Assembly (NCBI GenBank): GCA_025175895.1
Contig: JAKLTH010000222.1
Coordinates: forward strand, 186,001-250,000
Direction of reading: 5' to 3'
DNA length: 64,000 nt
Origin: Wurfbainia villosa
Taxonomy: Eukaryota; Streptophyta; Magnoliopsida; Zingiberales; Zingiberaceae
This document shows positions 49,861 to 60,904 of this stretch, piece after piece; positions within the stretch are counted from its first letter, which is position 1, and the number at the start of each line of letters is the position of its first letter. The notes under the pieces are model-generated. The model saw only the letters and a list, made by a program, of their open reading frames with translations. It had not been told where the DNA came from and made no database searches. The translations under genes and the position numbers were made by a program.

Positions 49861-50129
49861 ACGCGAGGTCCTCCGGATAGTCCGTACCGCAGTCAGATGA
49901 CTCCTTCGCAGACTCCTCCTTGTCCTTATCCTTCTCGAGAGGTTTGAAGGCTGCCTCGAAGCCTCGCTCCTGTTTTTGGCCGCCTCCGACTGCTTCACCC
50001 ATGTGGGCTTCGCGGCCGCCGAGCTCCGATCCGCCGTAGATCAGCCGCTGCTCCGAAAACCCTAGACCGAATTGGAACGAACCGCCAGGCAGTCGACCGC
50101 GAGCACTGCACATGCTTATTGATTTTTCA

Positions 50130-50570
50130 GTTTCGGTTCGATTCAGTTTACCTATTTCAGATTGATTGACGTTGGAATCGATCCGAACCAATTTAAAATT
50201 GATTCCGAACTTGTTCCAATTTTAAAGTTTTAATTTGAAACCAATTCAATCAGAATGGATTTCGAAATGATTTTGAATCGATTTCAAAATGGTTCCGAAT
50301 CATTTTCTTCAAATTTAAACTTCTAAATTCTGTTAATGATTGTATTCTTTTATTTATTACAAAATAATCTGATAGACATATTAGCATGCTACGAATTTTC
50401 ACTTTTAAATTAGCAATCAAAACCAGATTCAAATCGGAATTAGAATCGGTTTCGAATCGATTTCAAAATCGATTGGAATCGAATCGAAATGAAAATGATT
50501 CTAATTTAATTCCAGAATCGATTTGAATTTAATGGATTAATTCCGATTCAATTTCGAATCCAAATAATCC
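50130..50570. repeat. GAATCGATTTC-rich degenerate repeat block
   Basis: Interleaved GAATCGATTT / AAATCGATTC units on both strands, with little else. It is similar in style to the 2.3-3.0 and 54.0-54.7 kb blocks but AT-richer. Such blocks are common as subterminal repeats of plant DNA transposons. Ends were not resolved. Confidence 0.5.
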
Positions 50571-52097
50571 GTTAAACATGCCCACCGAACACTGCAGTGA
50601 CCGGGGCTTCCTTCCGGATTGGATTTTGGGAAAAAAAGGTGTCTAATGAAACGTATAATGTCCTTGCGATTTGAATTACCTACCTTTGCATACCCAATTT
50701 ACCAAGTCCCTTATCAATGGCCTGTCCGCTGGGATCCACAGAGTCTAAATCTAATCCAACTGAAGTGGTGTTTTGAACGTGCCATTATCCAAGTTAGGTG
50801 CCAAGTCAGATTTTTTTCATTTAATTAACAGGCACGAGGAATTAAAATATTCCATTTTGTTTTAAATTTCTTTGTTTCTATTTTTTTTAATAATCCAGAC
50901 ATAATGAATGATTCTCCGTTTGAAAAGTGAATATCGAATTAGTCTTAGAGATGACGTCCAGCTTCACAAATGCACATCAGGCAAATAAAAAATATATACA
51001 TGGCTCCGTCAAAATCTTTAGACATTCAAATTCTCCTACCACTCATAGAATTCGATCGTTTATTTTGTATAACATCGTGAGTTTCGGCCATAATTTTTCC
51101 TTAAAATAAGTGAATAATTAATTTACTGATAAAAGTACTCGATCGTTTAGGTTATTTAATTTTATCTTTTCCTATTAAATTAATTTATCTTCTTTAAATA
51201 ATAGACTATTTAATAACCCACGGATTTATTCTTTATTTTCCAAATAATGGTATATTTTTCATTTAGGATATTTATGAACACTACTGTTTCGTTATTATTC
51301 TATACTATGGATTCAACATATATTGAATGAAGAAGTTTTTTTTTTTAAAAAAAAAATATTTTCTACTCTTCTTTCTTTTTAATAATATTATGCTTTTTAA
51401 TTAGCATTTTCATTAAAAAATATTCTTTATTTAAAAAAAAAAAAGTTAAAATAGAGCCTTAGTATATTTATAATCTTATAAACATCTTTATTTTAGAGCT
51501 ATTATAGGGGCAACATGATCAGTTTAATTTTTTAAAATTCAATTCGATCAAAATTATTATATATTCAACACTTTTATATCAAAATAATATTCACCAACTT
51601 ATCAAAATTATCCAATAGTATCAAAAATTTTAAATATATTTTTGCCCAAATTAAAATGATTTTAACTGACTCCAAACGATATATTTTAATTAACTCAATT
51701 GGTAAAAAAAAAATTAAAAATCTAATAAAACAGTAATTCACATATAATAATGTTGACAAATACTACCAATTTTACTATATACTGTAATATATAGCTAGGA
51801 AAAATAATTCAATAAGTGAGGAATTTATATATATATATATAATAATTTAACTATATTTTTAAACTTTTTCTTTTAATAACTAGGCGGTTATATGATTTAA
51901 TTTGTCGATCCATATTAATTAAAAGCATATATAAATTATACAGCACGTATTATATATTGGATTGTGATTAGCGAGCTACGTACAACAGGAAAAAAAAACT
52001 CCAGGGGAGCTTAATTAATTAACCTTCCATTTAATTACAAAACAAGATCCAGTGACTAATTAATTAATTAATTAACGAAAAGCAATTAATTAATTAA
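50571..52097. other. Intergenic AT-rich, no gene recognised
   Basis: Strongly AT-rich with poly-A/T and TA runs. It includes the 3' flank of the WRKY gene. No feature could be supported. Confidence 0.4.
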
Positions 52098-52892
52098 CTA
52101 GAAGTGGGCGTAGACCTGCATTTGCTTGAGTATGTGCTCGAAGTTATCGTTGGGTGTGTCGATGGGGTGACTGTGCACTCCCTCGTACGTCGTCACCACT
52201 ACGCCTTCGTCCTTGGACAGCCTCTGCACTTGCTTCTTCACGTTGCACCCTTGATGCGTGCATCTGTAGTAGCTTCTGCTGATTCCATGCATTAATTATA
52301 TATATATTAAACCAGGTTAATTAATTAATTAATTAATTAAATCGCCTCCTGATTCTCGCGTTTAAGTATTTTATTTCTCTCCTTAATTAATCACAGTCAT
52401 GCACGCAGTGGATATCCGGTTTTCTCTACAGTTCAGTTCTTATATATCAGTATATACTGTTGGTCAAAATTTGACCATCTAGATTAATTAATTCGGCGTG
52501 TTATAATATTGCTATCGATTCTATCTTTTTGCGAACAGAAATTTCATCTCGAAAAGAAAAATAAATGGAAATTAATTCGCAAGTAATCACTTAAAATTAA
52601 TTAACCTGGGGAACTTGTTGTTCTTCACGGCTTTCTGGCCGTACTTGCGCCAGCGATAGCCGTCGTCGAGAATATCCACCTGGCTCCGCGTCTGGAAGGC
52701 GAACCGGTGCCTCCTCGCTTTCTTCTCCTTCTTCTTCGCGCCGCCGGCCTTCGCTAGCTCGCCCTCCGACGAGGCGCCGGCGCCGGCGCCGGCGGAGGAC
52801 GACTCCGGCGCCGCGGCAGATATGGACAGCTGATCGCGAGTCGAGGGCAAGGGAGATGGCGGCGGAGGCGCTACTGCAGCGTAGTTCTCCAT
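52098..52892 (-). CDS. WRKY transcription factor, group IIc (WRKY75-like)
   Basis: Two exons (52892-52606 and 52275-52098) give 154 residues. The frame is open further upstream but lacks an ATG; MENYAAVAPP at 52892 is the first Met and fits WRKY75-type starts. Residues ~1-45 are Pro/Ser/Ala-rich, followed by a basic KKKEKKARRHRFAF segment. The single WRKY domain has WRKYGQK at 81-87, with zinc ligands CTHQGC and HSH. The intron splits the Arg codon of KFPR/SYYR, the conserved group II/III position. The C-terminus NFEHILKQMQVYAHF is the hallmark of the WRKY75/45/24/56 set, which acts in phosphate starvation, senescence and defence. The protein is nuclear and binds W boxes (TTGAC). A W-box pair sits in its own intron. 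Confidence 0.92.
52461..52477. promoter_or_regulatory. Inverted pair of W boxes inside the WRKY intron
   Basis: TGGTCAAAATTTGACCA has 8-base arms that are perfect inverted complements around one A, giving TTGAC on each strand. WRKY proteins bind (T)TGAC(C/T), so auto- or cross-regulation by WRKY factors is possible. The function is inferred. Confidence 0.5.
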
Positions 52893-53903
52893 TAGACCGA
52901 TCAATATCTGTCTTTCCTCGATCGATTTTGGTCCGCTAGCTGTGCATGCGAGAGGAATGGAACGAACTGATGGGGGCGGCGGCGGGAGAGGCGGAGGAAG
53001 GAGATGATCAGGAGGTGAAGGGAAAATATGGGAATATTGATGTGATTGATGTGGCAATCGGAAATCGCTGCAGATAAAAGATAAAAGAGAGAGGCGTGAA
53101 CGTGAACGCCAAGTAATTAGTTTATCAGGTTTGGTGGATATATTTACTCAAATTTCAATTTATTTTCCCTTAAACAAATAGGGTTATCTAACTAATTGTC
53201 ATTCCGGGGGCGCTATATATGCGATTTTTATTATTTATTTTATTTCAGGAAGAAACGAAAATAAAAAATTAATTAAGGACAATTAAAAGGAACGAACGAA
53301 CGAACAAATAAATTAAAATTATAATTAGGCAGAAGAAGATAAGCAAGTGATCCAGTTCCATCCGTCGTTATTCCTGACCTAACTCATTACACTCGTCAAC
53401 AATTAGAAGTGTCTATTGACTATTTGTATTAAACTCCTAGTTCCGTCACAGTGACCTGTCGTATTTGATCACGTGACCAAATATGAAGTATATTTTTATA
53501 TACGTTAAACTCGATCACCATGTATATATAAATAAGATATTGAGAATGTTTTAATATTACCCGAACAAAAAAAAAAGTATATTTTTAATAAATGTTTTTT
53601 TTTTTTTTTGAAACAGCCCCGTTCAAAGTTTGATTTCTGAAAATTTAAAAAAAATATATATCAAATTTTATCTAAATTTCACATCATTTTATAAGAAGAA
53701 GACAAATACGAGAACACGTGAGAAGATATAAAAATGGATACTCGGAACGAGAATTCCTATCTTTAGAAATTATTAATCTAATTAAATATTTTCCTTACAT
53801 TGTTAAAAGCAACACGGGTCAATGTTATATTTGTTACTGCTTTCGCCTGGTTACTTATTAGGGAAGATTAAGTCGTTGGAGAATTTTGAAGTCAAAATTG
53901 TCT

Positions 53904-53908
<5 letters not shown>
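52893..53908. other. WRKY upstream region
   Basis: Promoter side of the WRKY gene. AT-rich sequence with poly-T runs; no gene was recognised. Confidence 0.4.

Positions 53909-53980
<72 letters not shown>
53909..53980. repeat. (TA)36 microsatellite
   Basis: An uninterrupted run of 36 TA units. It creates Tyr/Ile repeat frames on both strands, which are not genes. Confidence 0.97.
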
Positions 53981-53983
<3 letters not shown>

Positions 53984-54019
53984 TTCTTCTTCTGCACTAC
54001 GAAATTCTCGTGCCTGCTT

Positions 54020-54660
54020 CCATGCCAACAACGCACATTGCCGCATCGTCGTCACCACCGTCGGTCGTGCCGACGGACGACGATCGACGCACAACTCACC
54101 TGGTCTGCGGGCTCGGATTTAAACCGATTAGCGGTCGAATCCGACGAAACCGACCAAAACGATCTAAACACGCGCGATGGCGCAACCACGCCAGCGCGAT
54201 CGAGGGAATCCAACTCGGACGGGTGTCACGACTGTCGGTCCGTCCACTGCTAGATTCCGATCGTAATTTGGGCGAAATCCGGTCCAATTGCGATCGAAAT
54301 CGGTCCGTCAATCTAGCGGCGATTTCCGCGATTCGATCGAGTATACCGGATGGAGATCGATCGCCGTCTATTCGTCGTCCGCATCGGCATCGATCGTTGT
54401 CATCCGACGATTCCAACCGGCGGAATCCAACCCGATCGCGACCGACAGTGGTAGTGCCACTGTTGGCCGCGTTTCGGTCATTTCTGACCGGTTTGCATCG
54501 GATTTCAGGCGCTAACCAGCCGAAATCCGAGCCCCACCGGACCGTCGATGAGTTGCGCATTGATCCCGCCCGGTCCGATGGCCGACGGTGGCCGGACGAC
54601 GCGACGGCAACACGTGTGGCTCACGCGTGAAGCACACGTGCGCGCACGAGATTGTCGCGC
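54020..54660. repeat. GC-rich GATCG/AATCCG degenerate repeat block
   Basis: About 600 bases of interleaved CGATCG, AATCCGA and CGGTCC words. Arg/Ser-rich frames are open on both strands (206 codons plus, 154 codons minus), which indicates composition rather than coding. It resembles the 2.3-3.0 kb block. Confidence 0.5.
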
Positions 54661-54699
54661 AGGAGAAAATTTCTCATATATATATATATATATAATTTA

Positions 54700-55930
54700 G
54701 TAGATGTACACGCTCGAAGTAAGTAGGGTCGATTGGATTAAGACGACTTTGGTTTCTTAAAGGTCAATTGTATTGTTCGTTTTCTCAATTGTGAGATCTG
54801 ATATGTCCCTAGAGCTACAGAGACCTCCGGCTGAGAAGACTAGTAAATGAGTGAGAGGGGCACGGGGTACTTTTCGATGAGACTCTTCTGATGCTCAAAT
54901 AAAAAAAAATATAAAAGATGAAGAAGAACAAAAAGTTAGAAGCCTTAAGAGGATTATGAGGAGACGAAGAGGAGAGGACCTAGCTCCTCCGTTGCCCCCT
55001 TTAGATATACAATTCTGGTGGCTGGATACTCATGGAGAGTTGTGAGAGACATGGTCTAATGAAGTTGTAGAAGTACGGAGGGGATCTCGAGAGACATGAT
55101 CTTATTAATGAAGGAATGTATTTATACGACTTTGGGATATTGGGAAGCATGACTTCATTTGTATGACACTTTTCAGTATCTTGGAAAGCCTGACTTCATT
55201 AATAAAGAGATGTAAGTGTACAAATCTCGAATCCTGGAAGACATGATCTTATTGATAAGAAGTTCAGGAGACATGACCTCATTGATAAGGAGAAGTGATA
55301 CATCAACAAAGATTGCGACCCATAGCAAAGATACTAGGACTTAATTAATTTCCCGGACAGGACCTCCATTTCCTCTTCGGCTTGAATTAAGATCGTTCTA
55401 AGCTCATATACCTAGACCGAGTTGAACTACCGTGGAGGTAAGAAATTACCAAGGTAAGATTATATTGAGATAAGATGTTGTCGAAGTGAGATACTACCAA
55501 GAAAATATGTTGCCGAGTTAAGATACTGTCGAGACAAGATATTGTCGAGGTGAGATACTACTGAAACAAGATCTTGTCGAGGTGAGATGCTGTCGAGACA
55601 AGATGTTGAAGTGAGGTACTGTGCTCTCATGACAGATCTAAGTTAACTGGTATCGCTCTTGACCGAGTCCAATTTGGGAAGTTTGACTCAACTTGACTAT
55701 TGACTTGACTCAGCTATCAGACTGAGAATATTTATCTCCACATCAATATCTATCATCTAAATAATCATCTCAAGCTCCAGAGTTGTCCCATTTGATAAGT
55801 GCAAAAAAGTAACTTTTAAATGGATAGAGGTTAATTCTCGGGAGTTTTATCGTCCTAGGCTATCGACTCTCTCCTTTGCACTTGTCATTTGAAATTTTAA
55901 TTTATTTTCTTCATCGATACGGATAGTCGG
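54700..55930. mobile_element. Probable retrotransposon/LTR-derived debris
   Basis: Non-coding sequence with LTR-like phrases (GACCTCCGGCTGAGAAGACT, GATGAGACTCTTCTGATGCT) and several internal repeats of the type GACATGACCTCATTGATAAG. No terminal repeat pair, primer site or protein frame could be assigned, so the class is uncertain. Confidence 0.35.
55432..55621. repeat. Minisatellite of GAGATACTGTCGAGACAAGAT type
   Basis: About eight degenerate units of roughly 20-24 bases alternating GTCGAGACAAGAT and GTCGAGGTGAGAT, inside the LTR-like debris. Confidence 0.65.
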
Positions 55931-57788
55931 AGGGTCAGTAATATGACAGTTATATATATATTTTTTATCTAAATGATCATCGCAAACTGGGCCTTCGGAT
56001 TTCTATTCGTGGATAACATTATTGGGCTTTTGACTATGAGTTTTTTTAGCAGTCCTTTGAAAATCGAAGTGAATTAATCGAAACGGAACTAATTGATTTT
56101 TTTTGGGACAAATCTAATGTACTGAATTTTACTTATTTAAATCGAACAAATCAAATTAATACAAAATTTATTAATTCGATTGATTAACAAATGAATCGAA
56201 TTATTTTGAGTCATCTGTTCCTTCATCGGCAGTCTGCTATGCTATTTGATTATTAAATTTATTATCTAATTTATTAATCTAGCGGAGAGCCACGAGTTAA
56301 GCGTTCGGAGTCACGATAATGTTCAGAATTGTTTTTATTTTTATTTTTAAAAAATAGATTCAGATCGATTAATCAACTGATGTTGACATAACCTACTATT
56401 ATCTTAAAATGATTCACTTTAATCAGTTTAACCAAATTTTAAGTTTTATAATTGCGACTAAACTAAATATATCAAGACAATTGAGATTTTTTTTTAAAAA
56501 AATAAAATTTCAAATTAAATTGTTTCAGTCGATTATTAGAATATTTTAAAAGTCAATGTGTGAATGTGCGTAAATTATGTCAAGGAAAACCTAGGCGTAA
56601 GTTTAGACAAACAAACACTTATATTATTATTAAATAAAAAAGTTAAGGGGGTCTAGGGAGAACAATTAATTAATCGGCTAATGTCTTTAGTTTTTTAAGA
56701 AATTTCTATCCCATCGACGGCAACGAGATATCCCATAAGAAAATATAATTTGATTCGATGATGAATTAAAAAAAAATCTATTGAAATGATTAAGCTCATA
56801 TAAAGAATTTTTATTCGATTTTGGATAAAATAAAAATATATTGATATTCGATCGTCGTTTAGGAATAACTAATTTATCAATTTAGAAAAAATAAAAAATA
56901 AAGAAATTTTTATCGCAGAACAACCACGTAAAAAATCCCATTTTTTAAATAGAAAATAATGATCTCAAAGTGTTTGAGAAGGATCGAGAAACAGCAGCAG
57001 AGGCACTAAAACGTAGAGAACATGCATCAGATTGAATCCGACCTAACTCTACTTTTTCTCTCCATAAACACCAACTTTTTTGAGAATTTTTTGTTCGACC
57101 CCTATAGTTGCGTTTTTTCTCAAATAATACTAAAGTTTTCATGCTATTTTAGCCCCGGAAAGAATGCCTGTAAAATTTTGAGTCACTTTGTCTATTGTGG
57201 GAGAGGGCGTGTAAGCATGTGCTCCAATAAAAGTGTGTTCCAACGAGCACCGTGTATTAATTAAATTGACCCATAGCTCATATAATAGTAATTTTAAATA
57301 AATTAAAATGATTTTGATCAAAATTAAAAATATATTATTATTGTTATGTTGTAATTATTACAATAATGTAAGGATAAGATAATTTTTTTAATAAATAACT
57401 TTTAATTTTTGCCTTTATTTATTTACGGATTAAAAATAACAATAAAATTTTGAAATTGTGCGGATGAGATCATAAATCAGCTCTCCATCCTGCCATTAGA
57501 TTAGAAATAAAACATACAATCGTCCTCATCAATGTACCCGTTGCATACGCACGATGAGATCGATCGCCAACGGTTTAGATTGCTTGTGTATGTTTCTGAG
57601 TTTATTGTCTTGCGTTGGTAAGTGTTTTTTCTCAGTGCATCGCTCTTTTGCTTAGCATAAAAGGGAGCTCTTTTGTCTCGTACGAGGAAATGAGGGAGAG
57701 AATTCGAGACCTTGAATCCGGAAGAGCCGGCCCTCCCGTCGATGCTCCGCCAAGAGTCGCCGGCGATTGAGCTTAGGCGGTGATCGAG
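55931..57788. other. Intergenic AT-rich; F-box gene promoter at right end
   Basis: No gene recognised. The last ~250 bases, GC-richer, should hold the promoter and leader of the F-box/MYND gene. Confidence 0.4.
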
Positions 57789-59016
57789 ATGGGCAAAGAG
57801 AATGGACTGACGACGCATAGGAGAGGGCTCTCCGGAGGAGAAGGAGGTTCCGGCGGAAAGAGGCCCCGTGCGGTGGAGAGCGGCGACTTGTTCGATGGCC
57901 TTCCGGACGAGCTTGTAATATCCATCCTCTCCAAGCTGAGTGCCTCCGCCGAGAGGCCATCCGATCTGATCGCCGTCTTGGCAGTGTACCCTTTCTTCCT
58001 CATCTTCGGTTCTGGGGGCGATTTGTGTTTTTGCCTAACATTTGAGAAAAATCGGGGTCTCTTTCTTGGATTTGGCGCAGGTGTAAGAGACTGAATCGCT
58101 TGGGACTCGATCCGCTGGTTCTGTCGAAGGCGTCGGCGGATTTGGTCGCGGTGAGAGCCAACAGATGGTCCGTTGCCTCTAACAGATTCTTGCAACGCTG
58201 CGCCGACGCCGGAAGCCCGGAAGCTTGTTACATCTTGGGCATGGTAGGGTTCTTTGCTTCTTCGGTGGAAATGGAAAGACAGATTATTTTCTTTTGTTGC
58301 ATTTGCAGATCCTATTCTACTGCGTAAGGAATCGAGAGGTTGGCCTCGCGCTTATGGCTATGGCGGCCCTCCAGAAGCACGCGGCGGCGCTCTTCTCCCT
58401 GGCGGTCATCCATTTTAACGGCAGCGGAAAATTGAAGAGCGACAGAAATCTCAAGGCCGGCGTCCTCCTCTGCACCCGGGCTGCATCCCTCTGTTACGTG
58501 GACGCTATGCGTCTCCTCGGCTACTGCTTCCTCGACGGTCATGGAGTTCGCCGCGACGTCTCCGAGGGCAACAACTATCTCCTCCTGGCCAACGCCCGTG
58601 AGTTCTCCGCTTTCCTGCACTCCTCGCCCTCCTCGCCACGCCACCATACCGGGCGCCTTCGCTCCCTTTCCGAAGGTTTAGACTCATGGCGTGCCACGCC
58701 GCCGCCGGAGCCTCACCCGGCGAACCGTTTCTTGGTGGAGTGGTTTGCGACGAGGAGCAGAGATGAGAACGGGGAGGGGCTCGGGACGTGCTCCAACGGC
58801 GGATGCGGCCGGCCGGAGACGCGGCGACATGAGTTCTCTCTGTGTTCGGTCTGCGGCCTCGCGAGGTACTGCTCGAGGGCGTGCCAGGCGACGCACTGGA
58901 AGTACTCGCACAGAGCTGAGTGCATACCTATCAATCGATGGTTGGACGCCGGCATTATGGCCTACGAAGCTCCATTGGAGGGCGGTGCCGGCGGCGCGGA
59001 GCTGGTCCTGGATTAG
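57789..59016 (+). CDS. F-box protein with Sel1-like region and MYND zinc finger
   Basis: Three exons (57789-57985, 58081-58243, 58309-59016) join in phase to 355 residues. Residues ~33-85 are an F-box (DLFDGLPDELVISILSKL, later CKRLNRLGLDPLVL) interrupted by intron 1. Residues ~100-225 are helical and Sel1/TPR-like (ALFSLAVIHFNGSG, AMRLLGYCFLDGHGV). A MYND finger follows: C281, C286, C299, C302, C308, C312, H321 and C325. This order matches the plant F-box proteins At1g67340/At5g50450. The F-box suggests an SCF ubiquitin-ligase adaptor; the MYND finger would bind proteins. The substrate is unknown. It ends GGAGGAELVLD with TAG at 59014. The coding part is much GC-richer than its surroundings. 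Confidence 0.9.
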
Positions 59017-60904
59017 GAATTGGAAGGTACAAGCGGAGGATTGAAAACTAGGTTCGATTTGTAACGTTCCCCGGTATTTTTCCTTTTGGGTAAAACAAAA
59101 AAAAAATGGAAAATACTTTTTTTTTTCCCTTGAGAAAAGCTTCACATCGACGACTTGAACAGCGCAGAACAGCGAGTTTTCCCCCTTTTATATAATTAAA
59201 TTATCTTTGGATAAAAATTCGATACGTGGAATTGTTTCTTTTTTAGTAAGGATTGATTGAGTGCAGGCACAAGCTCACGCACCACGATACGGCCACTTTG
59301 CAGAAGACACGTGACGAACACGTGTCGAGTGATGGTGAGAGGTGATAGGTAATTTTTAATGTGTGTGAATAATTTTGATTAAAACTTTGGGTCGAAACTA
59401 TTTCAATTATATGTCTGTTTCAGTGATGTTTAATCAATTTTAATATTGTTAGTAATTCTGATTGATGTTGAAATAATATTATTTTGAGCAGTCGATTAAA
59501 ATTATTACCTTTTAATACTTTTAGAATAGGATGTCTTTTGATAATAATTTAAAAAATGTACTTTTAATTTTTTTTTTATCAATAAAATAGGTAATAAGGG
59601 GTAGGGAGGAGCCGAGATATGCTGAATTTCTTCAATTTTTTTTTTAATGAAGTAACTGAAGTAAGCCGACTTGAATTTAAAATTAATTGCCCAAGCTTAG
59701 AAGTAATTAACCCTTGCATAATTTCTAGTTTTTTTTAGGTTTAACTTGGTTTAAGTTTACGAATAAAATAAAAATGAATGACTTAATATAATTAATGGAA
59801 TGATCTATTTATGTAAATTCATTTGGAACGGCCAATGAAATACACTTATTACAAAAAAAAAAAAAGTAAAATACAAATAAAATAACAATGAGAGTGGTCT
59901 ATTTTATTCCTTAACTTTTGATAATAATTGAATAATTTATTTTAAAAAAAAAAGATTCTCGATATATTTAATATCTACAATTTTCCTTAAATGATCGATC
60001 TGTTTAATTTGATGACCTATCTGATTCAATTTGTCTCACTCGCCTAGTTTTCCCTGTCGGTTTAATTGATCTAGTCAATGTGATTGGATGGATTGACTTA
60101 ATTATTCATCTGACATTCAATTCACTCATTAGATTAATCTTTACTTTAGTTTAAAAATAAAAAAACTTATAAATAATATTTTAATCGATAAAAGTGGACA
60201 ATTTTTTTTAAAAGAATCAACGAAATGATACAAGTGCCTCAAATTGTTCAACAAATATTGAAATGTACTTAAAGAAAGAATAAAACCGTTTGCATCCCCA
60301 ATTACCAAATGCACATCTAGAGATTGTAGGATCATACAAACCAAATGTTAATTTCACATAAAAAAGAGTAACATCGAGCAAGCCGAGAATAGATTGGACG
60401 ATTCAAATGACTCAGATGAGTCACACAGACCAAGCAACTAGAAGAACTGAGTGGCTTGTGTGAGCTTCAAGAGGGAAGAGCTAAGCTTAAAAAAAAAAAA
60501 GGGTATTGAACAAGCAAGCCAAACTAGTCGAATGGAGTGAACCATTCTCTAATATTGCAAGGAACATTTTATCATTGTGACGACTTATTTTGAAATAATA
60601 GTCCTGTATATTAACATTGAAATCGAATGGCACATCTATTTTTACCAATCATCTTGTTCTCAAATCTGAAAAAACTCATTCTGCATGTCAGGTGTCATCA
60701 CCAACGCAGTCAGGTGTAGTTCATCTACACTAACAAAGTCGAAAACATTCAAATCAGTAATTGTTGCCACTCACCTGATGGAACTCAACATGAGTACCAA
60801 GAAAACATTTGTTGCTCCTCTTGTTCTCGTCTCTCAGTAAATTTGGTGCCAGAAAAGCAAAATACCCGTAGCCAAAATCGTTTTTGGATAAGCATACATT
60901 TGGA
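59017..60904. other. Intergenic, convergent 3' flanks
   Basis: AT-rich DNA between the convergent F-box/MYND and SEC24 genes, with many poly-A/T tracts. No gene or defined repeat was seen. Confidence 0.4.

Noticed and set aside
53822..54253. Frame containing a Tyr-Ile repeat
   Set aside because: Produced by the (TA)36 microsatellite.
54010..54630. Plus-strand Arg/Ser-rich open frame of 206 codons
   Set aside because: Long frames are open on both strands through the same GATCG-rich repeat, a sign of composition and not coding.
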